64,000 bases of DNA from an uncultured Thermanaerothrix sp. (GCF_938028735.1 NZ_CALIMF010000002.1:248001-312000), one strand, 5' to 3'; counted from the stretch's first letter, positions 35,286 to 44,248 are shown. Notes: generated by a model not told the origin, from the sequence alone. Program-made: numbers and translations.

Positions 35286-35330
35286 AGTGACAAATTATAG
35301 CGAGATATCAGACAATTTACAAGTGACAAA
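35286..35330 (-). promoter_or_regulatory. Promoter of the purine operon flanked by direct repeats
   Basis: On the reverse strand TTGTAA (35322-35317) and TATAAT (35299-35294) are 17 bases apart. Two copies of TTTGTCACT (reverse strand; AGTGACAAA at 35286-35294 and 35322-35330 on the forward strand) bracket the promoter 36 bases apart, overlapping the -10 and -35 boxes. They look like sites for a repressor or a looping regulator. I found no purine riboswitch in the 110-base leader. Confidence 0.65.
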
Positions 35331-35339
35331 CATCGCAAG

Positions 35340-35572
35340 TTTCGTTACTTCTCTCTTCAATTGTCATACAACTTGACTAAACAAAGGAGGTTACTAAAGC
35401 AAAAAGCGGTGCATCAGCGGCAAATCCATCACCGACTTCGCATGGATTTTGCTTTCTTATGTAGATCACACAGCCTTGACTCGCCGTGGCGATCTTCTCG
35501 GAATAATCATCCAGGTAGATCGGGCTATGGACAGACAACACATAGCCAGTGATGAAATTTTAACTCACACAT
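35340..35572. other. Stretch with no recognisable gene
   Basis: Between the purine-operon promoter and the PP2C gene end there is a forward-strand AAAGGAGG at 35382-35389 but no credible coding frame follows it; the short frames here have no family resemblance. It may be regulatory DNA, a decayed gene or an unrecognised small RNA. I see nothing firm. Confidence 0.4.
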
Positions 35573-36355
35573 TCAATCCGCTTCAAAATCCCCCGTGCCT
35601 TCATCGCCTGAAAAAGGCGATCCCTCTACCGAGGACGAGAAACTAGATGGAAAGGGCAATGGCAAACGCACCACGAGACGCCGTACTTGGTCGCTCTCAC
35701 GCGCTAGAACGCGTAGAACCACAACGCTCATGTCGTCATTTGGGCGCCCATGATCGAGTCGGATAGCTTGAGAGAGCAATGTGTCGGCCAGGGACTGCGC
35801 CTCAGGATCTTGCTCCTCCAACATGGCTTCTAAAACGGTGCAAATATCCAGAGTGCGCCCATACTGGCTACCAGCCTTACTCAGGCCATCGGTATGCATG
35901 ACCACTGTGGTGCTGACTTCCAAAGGAAGCTCAGTAATGGCCGGGCGAATATTCCGCGCCACGCCAATGGGTTGATCCACCCCACTAATATATTCCACGC
36001 GATCATGATGTGCTACATAGATAGGAGTGGGATTGTTGTGCGTGATAACCAACGTATGCGTCTGTAAATCGGCACTAAGGATACTGAGATATACCGAAGC
36101 CTGACCGTTGCGCTCCGTATAGAGAAAGTCAGAAGCCGCTCGTGCCGCCGCCCCATCCCGAACCCCTTCGGCCAGCAAGCTAATCACTTTATGCACCACC
36201 AGGCTCGAAATCACTTTGGCCTGGCGACCGGAGGCTTGCCCATCGCAAAGAACCACCGATAGCCCCCCATTAGGGCGCTCAACGACCTCCAGGGTGTCTC
36301 CACTCTCTTGCGACCCGTACTTGGTTGTTTTGGCCACCGCAATTTGTATTTCCAT
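35573..36355 (-). CDS. PP2C/SpoIIE-type serine phosphatase
   Basis: A 260-residue protein of the PP2C superfamily, SpoIIE branch. Metal-site motifs are VVLCDGQASGRQAKVIS near residue 35, VVMHTDGLSKAG near residue 160 and PNDDMSVVVLRV near residue 207. The last 30 residues are Ser/Pro/acid-rich and probably disordered. No sensor domain is attached, so it would act on a partner such as an anti-sigma antagonist encoded elsewhere. Start ATG 36355 has AGGTGA just upstream. It follows the methyltransferase gene in the same direction. Confidence 0.85.
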   Translation of the reverse strand: MEIQIAVAKTTKYGSQESGDTLEVVERPNGGLSVVLCDGQASGRQAKVISSLVVHKVISLLAEGVRDGAAARAASDFLYTERNGQASVYLSILSADLQTHTLVITHNNPTPIYVAHHDRVEYISGVDQPIGVARNIRPAITELPLEVSTTVVMHTDGLSKAGSQYGRTLDICTVLEAMLEEQDPEAQSLADTLLSQAIRLDHGRPNDDMSVVVLRVLARESDQVRRLVVRLPLPFPSSFSSSVEGSPFSGDEGTGDFEAD

Positions 36356-36396
36356 TGTCACCTGCTCTACTGATCCTAAGGATTCTGACACCGGCC

Positions 36397-37044
36397 TCAC
36401 ATTTCCTGGGAAGTGTGACCATGGGCCTTTTGAGCCGCCAGGATCCATATTCGATCTTCATTATAATCGCTAATTTTCCAGGTGACATTCAAATAATTAC
36501 GCGCCCACAGATATTCTGTGATCTGGCGCTGAAAATCAGACACCCTAGAGTCCTGTGCAGTGATACGAAACAACCAACGCAGAAAACGCAAAAACAACCC
36601 TTTGCCACCCGGTGCGGCTCCCAAAAGAAGGACGAGATGCCCACCGGGGCGCAAAACCCGCCAAATGCTCTCCAATGTATTTTCGGCCCAGATGTAATCC
36701 CCGGGGAATGTCGCTACTACAGTATCAAAACTTTCCCAACGGAAAGGAAGCGCTTCCGCCCGAGCCCGTACTAGCCTCCCAACCACCCCAGAACGCCTTA
36801 AGCGACGCTGGGCCAAGCGCACCATGTTGCGGCTCTCATCTACCCCAAAGGCCCGAAAACCACATTCATACAACCAGATCTGCAAGTGACCGGGGCCAAA
36901 CCCAATTTCCAGGACACACGGCCCCTCGAGCAACGCAATGACTGATCGCACCCATTTCTGCCAGCGCCCCGCCGAAACCACCCAGGAAACCCAATCATAA
37001 GCCCAGGCAAAGGGATGATAAAGTAGCCAGAAAACACGCTCCAT
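36397..37044 (-). CDS. Class I SAM-dependent methyltransferase
   Basis: A protein of about 215 residues with a class I methyltransferase domain: VLEIGFGPGHLQIWLYE (motif I, near residue 43), then AFGVDESRNMVRLAQRRL, and FDTVVATFPGDYIW with LRPGGHLVLLLG. Start is placed at ATG 37044 (MERVFWLLY); a longer frame to 37122 would overlap the divergent phosphatase gene. Substrate is unknown. The N-terminal aromatic segment may touch the membrane, so a lipid-type acceptor is possible. Confidence 0.8.
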   Translation of the reverse strand: MERVFWLLYHPFAWAYDWVSWVVSAGRWQKWVRSVIALLEGPCVLEIGFGPGHLQIWLYECGFRAFGVDESRNMVRLAQRRLRRSGVVGRLVRARAEALPFRWESFDTVVATFPGDYIWAENTLESIWRVLRPGGHLVLLLGAAPGGKGLFLRFLRWLFRITAQDSRVSDFQRQITEYLWARNYLNVTWKISDYNEDRIWILAAQKAHGHTSQEM

Positions 37045-37105
37045 CAGGTATACTTTACGTGCCACAGGATACCCATCCTTACCCCAGGTTGGAGCCACGA
37101 GCCAT

Positions 37106-37831
37106 ATGGAATTGTACTTCATCCGTCACGCCCAATCTGCTAACAACGCTTTATGGGAAAACACAGGTAGTAGCGATGGACGTCATCCTGACCCTGACCT
37201 AACCGAGAAAGGGGTGCGCCAAGCTCTCTATCTGGCTTCGTTTCTTAAGACCCCTCGAAGCACATCTGAGAAGGCCAATCACACCGCAGACCGGCATAAC
37301 CGGTATGGGTTTGGACTGACCCACCTCTATTGCAGCCTGATGAAGCGCGCGGTGAGAACCGCCGCTATTGTGGCTCAAGCCCTGAACATGCCACTCTATG
37401 GTCACGCTGACTTACACGAAAATGGTGGTGTGTACCTCGATGACCCCGAGCGTGGGGAACCCATGGGCCAAGGCGGCCTTTCACGCACCGAATTGTTGAC
37501 CCTCTACCCGGATTTAATCCTGCCCCCTTCTGTCACAGAAACCGGGTGGTGGAATCGCCCTTTTGAAACCGAGGAAGAACGGATTGCCAGAGCACGGCGC
37601 GTTTGGGCATGGTTGCTTGAGCGGCACGCTCACACAGAAGATCGCGTTGCTTTCTTCAGTCACGCTGGCTTTTATCATACCTTCCTTACTACCTTGCTGG
37701 GTGCAACCACTCCAGACGGTGCCTGGTTTACGTTGAGCAATTGTGCTATCACTCGTTTAGATATCTCCTCAGATGGAGTCTGGATCGTTTATGCCAATCG
37801 GGTTGATTTTCTCCCAGATGCCTTGTTGTGA
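37106..37831 (+). CDS. Histidine phosphatase family protein
   Basis: A 241-residue member of the phosphoglycerate-mutase-like phosphatases. The catalytic IRHAQSANN (His at residue 8) is at the N-terminus, DPDLTEKGVRQA near residue 30 and a second FFSHAGFYH near residue 187. Family members remove phosphate from sugars, nucleotides or proteins; the substrate here is unknown. It is divergent from the methyltransferase gene, 61 bases away, and converges on the MFS gene. Confidence 0.87.
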   Translation: MELYFIRHAQSANNALWENTGSSDGRHPDPDLTEKGVRQALYLASFLKTPRSTSEKANHTADRHNRYGFGLTHLYCSLMKRAVRTAAIVAQALNMPLYGHADLHENGGVYLDDPERGEPMGQGGLSRTELLTLYPDLILPPSVTETGWWNRPFETEEERIARARRVWAWLLERHAHTEDRVAFFSHAGFYHTFLTTLLGATTPDGAWFTLSNCAITRLDISSDGVWIVYANRVDFLPDALL

Positions 37832-37858
37832 CTCCGCGCGATCGGCTTCGCCAACCGT

Positions 37859-39109
37859 TCATCCAACTCCGGCGCGGTCCATCGTAGCAAACAAGGCAAA
37901 CCCCACCAGTTGCACTGCCCCGCCGATCCACAATGCTGCTTGTAACCCCAGCCAATCGGCCAACGAGGTTCCCAGCACTGGCGCCACCATTGAGGAAACG
38001 TACTGAAGTTCCTGAGCCAGCGCCACAAATGAAGCGCTATATTCAATGGGAACCCGTTTCATTAATTCATCAAAGAAAACCAAGTTTAAGCCCGCCTGGA
38101 AAATGCCAGCGATCCCAGCAAAAAGGGTGATGAGTTCCACTCGGGTAGTCAACGCTACCAGCACCGGGTAAACTCCTACCCCAAAGGTTGTCCAGAGCAG
38201 GATCCATCGCGTTCCCCGTCGCCGCGATTGTGCCGACCAGAAGAAATATCCAACCATCAGGATAGCCGTCTGGGCGGTATTGATGGTGGCAATCCATCCA
38301 TCTGACGCATGGACAACCCGCACAAAATAGAGCGGGAATATTGGGGTTACCAGCGCAGAGCCGGTCAAAAAGATAAATCGCCGAGCGACAAACGAGAGAA
38401 ACGCCCGCTCATTGCGCAAAATGTGAAGATAGGCAGCCAGCCGTTCCTTGAGCCCTCGAGCCTCCGGTTCATCCGGGACCGGCATATCTGGTAATACAAT
38501 TTGGCTGGAAAAGTAGTAACTGAGAATACCCGCCAAACCCAAAACTGTAAACACCACCTGGTAATTCAGGGGGAACGCAATGCGGTCTAGCAGTTGTCCG
38601 ATGAGAAAAACAGCCACCGAGGTTGTCACTCCAAGAATGGACCAGCGCCGGGTCATCAGATCAAAACGATGATGCGGACCAGCCACGGCATTCATCACCA
38701 CCGAAAAAGTGATCGAGAGCATGGTTTGGGGGATTGTCGCCAGCGCCCATAAGAGCAGGATTCCAACCACGCGGAAACCGGAAGGCATCAGCAGACTCAG
38801 GACCCCGATCAGGCCGTAGCCCAGAATGTACCCCATACGCGAAAGACTAAACCAGCGCACAATGTTGCGCTGACGTTGCAGAAACTGCCCCATGGGCAAG
38901 GCCAGAATAAGGCCAGTCAGAGCGGGCAGTGAAGAGAGCAACCCCACCTGGAAACTCGAGGCCCCCAGGCGGGTTAGAAAAACGGGCAAAAAAGGTGCTG
39001 CCGCATTGGCTAAGCCTACCGCAATGGCATCCAGTTCCACATTACGGAAGTTGCGTTGCTGGATCGGATTGAGATCTGGCAACCCCGCCAGAAAACGCCT
39101 GATCTTCAC
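37859..39109 (-). CDS. MFS transporter
   Basis: A 416-residue major facilitator with about twelve membrane segments. It has a start of the form NVELDAIAVGLANAAAPFLP and a loop with RQRNIVRWFSLSR between segments 2 and 3. Start is GTG 39109, supported by GAGGGA 7 bases upstream. It lies 15 bases after the WD40 gene and seems to be the last gene of the Hsp70/DUF1257 operon. The substrate cannot be inferred; similar proteins are annotated only as MFS. Confidence 0.87.
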   Translation of the reverse strand: MKIRRFLAGLPDLNPIQQRNFRNVELDAIAVGLANAAAPFLPVFLTRLGASSFQVGLLSSLPALTGLILALPMGQFLQRQRNIVRWFSLSRMGYILGYGLIGVLSLLMPSGFRVVGILLLWALATIPQTMLSITFSVVMNAVAGPHHRFDLMTRRWSILGVTTSVAVFLIGQLLDRIAFPLNYQVVFTVLGLAGILSYYFSSQIVLPDMPVPDEPEARGLKERLAAYLHILRNERAFLSFVARRFIFLTGSALVTPIFPLYFVRVVHASDGWIATINTAQTAILMVGYFFWSAQSRRRGTRWILLWTTFGVGVYPVLVALTTRVELITLFAGIAGIFQAGLNLVFFDELMKRVPIEYSASFVALAQELQYVSSMVAPVLGTSLADWLGLQAALWIGGAVQLVGFALFATMDRAGVG

Positions 39110-39124
39110 AAAGCATCCCTCAGG

Positions 39125-41389
39125 TTAGAGTTGGATATCAAACTCCCCCACCTCGAGCACCACTGGCTCGACAATTTCCACATCAAAACGGGCCAGCCAG
39201 CGATAAAGTTCCAAGAGATAACGTAACCAGACCTTCAAGCCTGGAGACTCTGTCGTGGATTTGGTCCACTTTTGCTCCAGAAAAGGAATTTGCAGGGCCG
39301 CCGGAAAACGCGGTACCGAACGCGCTAGCAGGAGCATTTCTAAATCCCACACATTAATTTCACCGGAGGCATGTGCGCTGAAAAGGCGATGCCCCTGCGG
39401 ATGAATCCATAACCCCACGCCGGGAGAAGCCGGCTCTGTCAGACGAGACACAATCTTACCGCTGAAGATGTTCCAAGCTGCAATGGCACCCTCAAGGTCT
39501 GTGCTGAACAGCAATTGCTCTTCAGGATGAAAACACAGGTGACTCAGGCGCGTGCCCTCGCAAGCCACTTCCCATAAGCGTCGCCCGTTGACAATGTTCC
39601 AGGCACGCAACCACCCATCTCGGCTATACGACGCTCCTAGTTGACCTGAGCTAACCGCCAGCGCCAGCAGGGTTTCACCCTGGTCGGGCAGTTCAGTGAT
39701 CAAAGCCCCATCCGCCCAGCGCCACACCCGAATCACCCCCGCTGAACCCGCACTTATCAATCGTTCCCCATCGTCGCTGACCCCCAATCCAAACAGTTCT
39801 TCTCCATCCGGCGCAATCATCAAGCGCAATTGGGGACCAAAGGGGAAGCGCCACACCCGAATGGTCCCATCAAACCCAGCACTGAATAAAACGCGCCCGG
39901 CCGGATGCATCACAAGGGCTCGAATCAACCCAGCATGTCCGGTCAGAGTTTTTACCAGAGCGCCATCGCTGAGGCGAAAAATCCGAATCGCATGATCATT
40001 AAATCCTCCCACGAGATAATCCCCCTCGGGGCTAAAGGTTAGTACACGAGGCTGGCCCAACGAGCCCCCCATGCGCCGCGCTGGCCATGAGGAGGTCTCT
40101 AGCTCCCAGACCCAAAGGGTGGCATCAGCCGTCCCGCCTGCCATCCAGGTGCCTTCCCGATTGACAGCAAAGCTCATCAACTCGGAGGCCACCGGCGGGC
40201 GATAAACCGCCACCCGCTGCATTTGCGGAGGATTCAAACGACAGGCTTCGGCCAACTCCACCAGGAGACTAAATGCACCCTGCTCTTCAGAGACGGCAGG
40301 TTGCCAGGATCTTTCTTTCAATACGTGTAAGATGTGAACGCCCCAGTAAGGTGGGGCCACCTGGGCTATCCTCCACAGATCGGACCAGCGTTCTGCCCGT
40401 GCCAGATGAGCCACCAGACCTTGCCAATCGGCATCACTCAGGTCGCGGATTCCGCGCACGGTCTGACCGCGCTGAACCACGCTCAACCAACCCACCCGTC
40501 CGGTGTAACGACTGAGATTGAGCAAACGCCGTCGCACCAAAGGAGTAGCCCGCTCATAGGCCATTGCCAGCAAACGCTGGTCAAGGTCTAGGCCCTCGTA
40601 ACGTTCCCATTGCTGAGTGAGGAAGAAAAACAGGGCCCGCTGGGCGGCATCGCGAGGGAGATATCCTCGCTGGCGCAGAATTTGCAGCACCTGCTCATCT
40701 TCATATTTCAAGTAGAGAGTGCATAGCGCCTCCTGAGCAATTTCATTCCCCTGCTGTGCCAGTTGATCCAGGAAATGCAAAATTAATTGCCGCTCGCGAA
40801 GGTGCGTAAACCGGGCATAGCGCTCGACCAGCATTTCCAGCCTTTCTGCTGTGGGGGCTTCCAAGACTCGTACAATCTCAATCCATTCTTCCCACCCTTG
40901 CCGCCGCGCGGCTTCCAGCAAACGGGTACGTAGCGCTAAGTCCTGGGCTTCGAGGTAGGCTTCCGTTACGTGCACACCGGTAGAATCATGTTGATGGTAG
41001 GCCTCCACATCTTCATACAGAAAACTAAACAAGGCTTGCAAGCGGGGTTGTGAACATCGCAGACCGTACGCTTGAATCAGAGCCACTGCGTCTAAATTGG
41101 CCTCATCTACTGCCAGACTGAAAAGAATCGTTCGGCTGGACTCATATTCCTGCCGCATCGCCCGCGCAACCAACGCTTTTAGTGCTAGGGCTCGCATTTC
41201 CTCATCCGGGCAGATGCGCACTGCCAGCCCCAGCACTTCATCGGCTTCAGGCTCATCCTCGGCCTCTAGGAACGCAATGGTACCCCGTAAAAGCAGGCGC
41301 TCAACCCACTCCGATGGTAGATTGATCCAGGTGGAAGGGTCACGCAAAAGGCCTCGTAAACGGTCCAACCGTTCCTGCGCAGATGTCAT
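39125..41389 (-). CDS. Helical-repeat plus WD40 beta-propeller protein
   Basis: A 754-residue protein with two parts. Residues about 1-390 are helical and Leu/Glu-rich with repeating AxxALxLxxxY patterns, like HEAT or TPR-type scaffolds. Residues about 400-690 hold six or seven WD40 blades, for example GGFNDHAIRIFRLSDGALV, SAGFDGTIRVWRF, SAGSAGVIRVWRWADGALI and SAHASGEINVWDLEML. There is no signal peptide, so it is cytoplasmic. Its ATG overlaps the radical SAM stop (ATGA), so it is translated with that gene. It probably acts as a docking platform for the neighbouring Hsp70-like and DUF1257 proteins. No enzyme motif was found. Confidence 0.88.
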   Translation of the reverse strand: MTSAQERLDRLRGLLRDPSTWINLPSEWVERLLLRGTIAFLEAEDEPEADEVLGLAVRICPDEEMRALALKALVARAMRQEYESSRTILFSLAVDEANLDAVALIQAYGLRCSQPRLQALFSFLYEDVEAYHQHDSTGVHVTEAYLEAQDLALRTRLLEAARRQGWEEWIEIVRVLEAPTAERLEMLVERYARFTHLRERQLILHFLDQLAQQGNEIAQEALCTLYLKYEDEQVLQILRQRGYLPRDAAQRALFFFLTQQWERYEGLDLDQRLLAMAYERATPLVRRRLLNLSRYTGRVGWLSVVQRGQTVRGIRDLSDADWQGLVAHLARAERWSDLWRIAQVAPPYWGVHILHVLKERSWQPAVSEEQGAFSLLVELAEACRLNPPQMQRVAVYRPPVASELMSFAVNREGTWMAGGTADATLWVWELETSSWPARRMGGSLGQPRVLTFSPEGDYLVGGFNDHAIRIFRLSDGALVKTLTGHAGLIRALVMHPAGRVLFSAGFDGTIRVWRFPFGPQLRLMIAPDGEELFGLGVSDDGERLISAGSAGVIRVWRWADGALITELPDQGETLLALAVSSGQLGASYSRDGWLRAWNIVNGRRLWEVACEGTRLSHLCFHPEEQLLFSTDLEGAIAAWNIFSGKIVSRLTEPASPGVGLWIHPQGHRLFSAHASGEINVWDLEMLLLARSVPRFPAALQIPFLEQKWTKSTTESPGLKVWLRYLLELYRWLARFDVEIVEPVVLEVGEFDIQL

Positions 41390-41973
41390 CGTTGCAAGCC
41401 CACTCTGTGAACAGGATCAACCCCTGTGACTCGCACCTGACCCTCAGGCGTGATGATCACCTCGGCTTCAGGCACTTGCATAAGATCGGCCAGCGTGTAA
41501 CGTGAGGTCAAGAAATGCAAGGTTTTGTTGGCCGATCCCACGAGCCCGCGCGCCAGACGTTGCCGAGCCTGATAGCGCCCAGCAATGACCACATCCACGT
41601 AGCCCAGCACTGCGCTTCCCCAGGGCAACGCCCCGATTTCTTCCCAAGCATATCCGGTCAACATTATCACTGACCACGAGGTTTGACGCCGTACTCTAGC
41701 CAGAAAGGACACCAGCGCCTCCCCTTGCTGCAAGGGCTCACCGCCACTTAGGGTCAGCCCCTCGCTCAAGGTTGAGTAGCGCTTCACCTTCCGAAAAAGC
41801 CTCTCCGCAGTCCACAACCTCCCACCCTCAAAGGGATGGGTTTGCGGATTGAAGCACCCCGGGCATCCTAGGCTGCATCCCTGGAACCAAATGACCGTGC
41901 GCATGCCAGGCCCGTTGGCGCGGCTCAGCGGCTCAATGTGGTGAACACGAAGCAAGTCCTCTCGAACATTCAT
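41386..41973 (-). CDS. Radical SAM activase, 4Fe-4S single-cluster (NrdG-like)
   Basis: A 195-residue small radical SAM protein with the cluster motif CSLGCPGC at about residues 33-40 (CX3CX2C), preceded by RANGPGMRTVIWFQG, and TLSGGEPLQQGEALV near residue 75, the SAM-binding GGE motif. Length and features match the activating-enzyme branch represented by NrdG and PflA. No glycyl-radical enzyme or NrdD is nearby, so its target is unknown. It overlaps DUF2997 upstream and the WD40 gene downstream by 4 bases each, a strong sign of one functional unit. Confidence 0.88.
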   Translation of the reverse strand: MNVREDLLRVHHIEPLSRANGPGMRTVIWFQGCSLGCPGCFNPQTHPFEGGRLWTAERLFRKVKRYSTLSEGLTLSGGEPLQQGEALVSFLARVRRQTSWSVIMLTGYAWEEIGALPWGSAVLGYVDVVIAGRYQARQRLARGLVGSANKTLHFLTSRYTLADLMQVPEAEVIITPEGQVRVTGVDPVHRVGLQR

Positions 41974-42194
41974 AAACCCGGTTTACCGATTTCCAGGTGA
42001 TTAGCATCCTCAACCCCTGTTGAAGGTGATTCCAGCGCCTCAGCCGTCATCTCGCGCTGAAGAATTTGACCACCCAATGCCTGCTCCAACGCCTTCGTTA
42101 AGGCTAGGCACGCTGCGCCCTTGATCCCACGCACGGCAACAACAACCTGTCCTTGACGATCTATGGTGACCTCTATTTCTTCAACTCTCATCAT
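41970..42194 (-). CDS. DUF2997 family small protein
   Basis: A 74-residue protein with EIEVTIDRQGQVVVAVRGIKG followed by ACLALTKALEQALGG, the DUF2997 pattern (a short beta hairpin and an amphipathic helix). The Cys in KGAACLALT is a conserved feature. The last 20 residues are polar and extra. Function is unknown; DUF2997 genes are commonly found next to DUF1257 genes. The start may be the second Met (42191). Its stop overlaps the radical SAM start. Confidence 0.85.
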   Translation of the reverse strand: MMRVEEIEVTIDRQGQVVVAVRGIKGAACLALTKALEQALGGQILQREMTAEALESPSTGVEDANHLEIGKPGL

Positions 42195-42203
42195 CCACCT
42201 GCC

Positions 42204-42581
42204 TTATCCAATCCGACGTAACAATAGGCGAATTTGCCCGGCTTCATTGGTTTCCTCCACCAACGTGAAGCCCTGGGCTTCGAGTTGATCACGCGCTGCA
42301 TGATAGGCATAGCGCTGGGCCAGTTGATGCTTGAACTCGCGCGGACGAACGCCCATTACAGCAAACCAGTCCGCCACGATTTCATAAACTCCTTTGACCT
42401 TGCGAAAGCCGATCGGATAACTGAGGCGCGGCTGAATGCGAATCTCAACCGCCATGCACTTCCCCCGCATGCTGCGGATCTCCAAATCTCCCTCTTCTGG
42501 CTCGTAGCCTAGATCCCGCAAAGCTGCGAGCAGGTAGCGCTTTTCCACAAATCGGGTCTTGAGCCGTGAAATGTGGGACAT
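42204..42581 (-). CDS. DUF1257 (Ycf35-like) protein
   Basis: A 125-residue protein beginning MSHISRLKTRFVEKRYLLAAL with LRDLGYEPEEG after it, which matches DUF1257. The same family includes Ycf35 of algal plastids and cyanobacteria, whose role is not established. The middle contains SYPIGFRKVKGVYEIVADWF, and the C-terminal helix AQRYAYHAARDQLEAQGF. It lies 21 bases after the Hsp70-like gene and 9 bases before DUF2997. Confidence 0.88.
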   Translation of the reverse strand: MSHISRLKTRFVEKRYLLAALRDLGYEPEEGDLEIRSMRGKCMAVEIRIQPRLSYPIGFRKVKGVYEIVADWFAVMGVRPREFKHQLAQRYAYHAARDQLEAQGFTLVEETNEAGQIRLLLRRIG

Positions 42582-42602
42582 CCATTTACCCTCAATTCTC
42601 CA

Positions 42603-44186
42603 TTACGAAAGACGCACCACCGGCACAGACCGCAAAACCCAGTGCTGATGATACAGATCACGCGCATTAATCATCAGACGTTTATTGGCATCCACGTAGA
42701 ACTCCACCTCGAAACGAGGTTCCCCTTGTGCCGCCGGTGGTTCGGCCACAAGAAAGGTGGGATTAGCCTCGTTCATCCAAAAGCGCATGCGCGCTTCTTG
42801 CTCTTGTAGACTTAATGGTAACAACCGTACGGACCCCATTGTATCAAACACCAACTCGACCCTTTGTTCAGTCTGGGGGTGCGAATCCCCAATCTCAAAA
42901 ATAGCCAGACCCAGGCGCTTTTGACCATCATAAGCTGCCTTGATCGTCAGTTTCGCCACCGGGGCCGGTGTTGGGTATGGGGTGCCCTTGGGAACGATGA
43001 TGCGATAGTCATAACCACCCTTTTGTGGATCCACATACCGAATGGCGTAATCGTGTTGAATGTAATCAAAAACTTCCACTCCACCCACAAAAGCAGCAGT
43101 GCCTAGCGCAACGGCCTCCAAGGGGCGATGTAACATCACACGTTCCCTGCCAAATATCTGCCGCAGTAGCCGTTGGACCGCTGGAATACGACTACTCCCC
43201 CCAATCATGAGAACCGCTTGAATCTGGTCTTCATCATAGCCACGCTCATGAGCGTGGTTGAGAGCCAAACGAATGGTGCGATGTATGTCGGTGAATAAGC
43301 CGTGGGCTTCCAGTAATTGCTCAAAATCCTCACGCGAAAACTGGGCAGAAAGGGTACTCCCGTCCGAAAGCGGCAGCTCCTCTAAAGTGACCTTATCCTC
43401 AAAAGAGAGGCGCTCTTTCAAACGTTCACTGCGCACCAGCAATTGCGTACTTTGTTCGCGTACTGCTTTTTCATCCTCAGAGCGATTGTGGAGGCGCAGC
43501 ACTTCTTGATAAATCCACTGGTCAATGCGCGCACCTCCTAAATCCCGGCCTGCCTTCCCTAGTACTCGGCAATGACGCCCGTGGGCATCAGCTTCTTTCT
43601 CCAGCCGGATCAATGAAACATCTAGACTGCCTCCGCCAAAATCAAAAATCAGATACACCTGTCCGGGGTGTAAGTGCAACCCGTATCCCAGGGCTGCTGC
43701 TGAAGGTTCATCTATGATCCGGAAACGATGAATGCCCAGTGTTTCAGCCAACCCCAACAACCAGTTTTGGTAATGCTCAAAGGCCTCAACGGGCACGCTA
43801 AAGGCTACTTCTTCATCAGCATGCAAGTCCTCCAGCGCAAAAAACAGCACTGTGCGCAAAAAATCGCGCCCTGCATCCGCCGGGCTGATCTCTCGCTGTC
43901 CAACCCGCAACCGCAGGGGAGACCGATGACTGATATAACGCTTCATCCAGCGCAAGGTGCGGGGAGAGTCATACAGGCCGTGTTCAAAGACCTGCTGGCC
44001 TATCCAGAAGTGTTGCTCGTCCACATAATGGATGACTGATGGAACATAGGAAACAGCCTCACCCGCTCCCTCTTGCAGACGGCCGTAATCCGATAAATGC
44101 AGTACTCTCGGCTGCTGGGCTTCGGTATCCCAAATTGCCAGAACCGTATTCGAGGTGCCGAAATCAACCGCTAATCTGCCACCCAT
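42603..44186 (-). CDS. Hsp70-family (DnaK-like) ATPase, atypical
   Basis: A 527-residue Hsp70 superfamily protein. The actin-like ATPase core is intact: AVDFGTSNTVLAIWD at the N-terminus, IIDEPSAAALGYGL near residue 158, YLIFDFGGGSLDVSLIRL near residue 178 and VLMIGGSSRIPAVQRLL near residue 330. After residue about 380 there is a short beta-rich region that lacks the full substrate-binding and helical lid of DnaK. It is therefore a diverged, specialised Hsp70 rather than a general chaperone. It leads the operon with DUF1257, DUF2997, a radical SAM activase and a WD40 protein. A TATAAT box lies 57 bases upstream. Confidence 0.92.
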   Translation of the reverse strand: MGGRLAVDFGTSNTVLAIWDTEAQQPRVLHLSDYGRLQEGAGEAVSYVPSVIHYVDEQHFWIGQQVFEHGLYDSPRTLRWMKRYISHRSPLRLRVGQREISPADAGRDFLRTVLFFALEDLHADEEVAFSVPVEAFEHYQNWLLGLAETLGIHRFRIIDEPSAAALGYGLHLHPGQVYLIFDFGGGSLDVSLIRLEKEADAHGRHCRVLGKAGRDLGGARIDQWIYQEVLRLHNRSEDEKAVREQSTQLLVRSERLKERLSFEDKVTLEELPLSDGSTLSAQFSREDFEQLLEAHGLFTDIHRTIRLALNHAHERGYDEDQIQAVLMIGGSSRIPAVQRLLRQIFGRERVMLHRPLEAVALGTAAFVGGVEVFDYIQHDYAIRYVDPQKGGYDYRIIVPKGTPYPTPAPVAKLTIKAAYDGQKRLGLAIFEIGDSHPQTEQRVELVFDTMGSVRLLPLSLQEQEARMRFWMNEANPTFLVAEPPAAQGEPRFEVEFYVDANKRLMINARDLYHQHWVLRSVPVVRLS

Positions 44187-44242
44187 CTCGACCCTACAAA
44201 CCCAATATCATCCTTCCCCACGTGACCCCGTGGGTTGATTCG

Positions 44243-44248
44243 ATTATA
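44243..44248 (-). promoter_or_regulatory. -10 box for the Hsp70/DUF1257 operon
   Basis: TATAAT on the reverse strand (44248-44243), with a small CCCACG/CGTGGG hairpin in the leader just downstream. The -35 region is not convincing. Confidence 0.5.
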
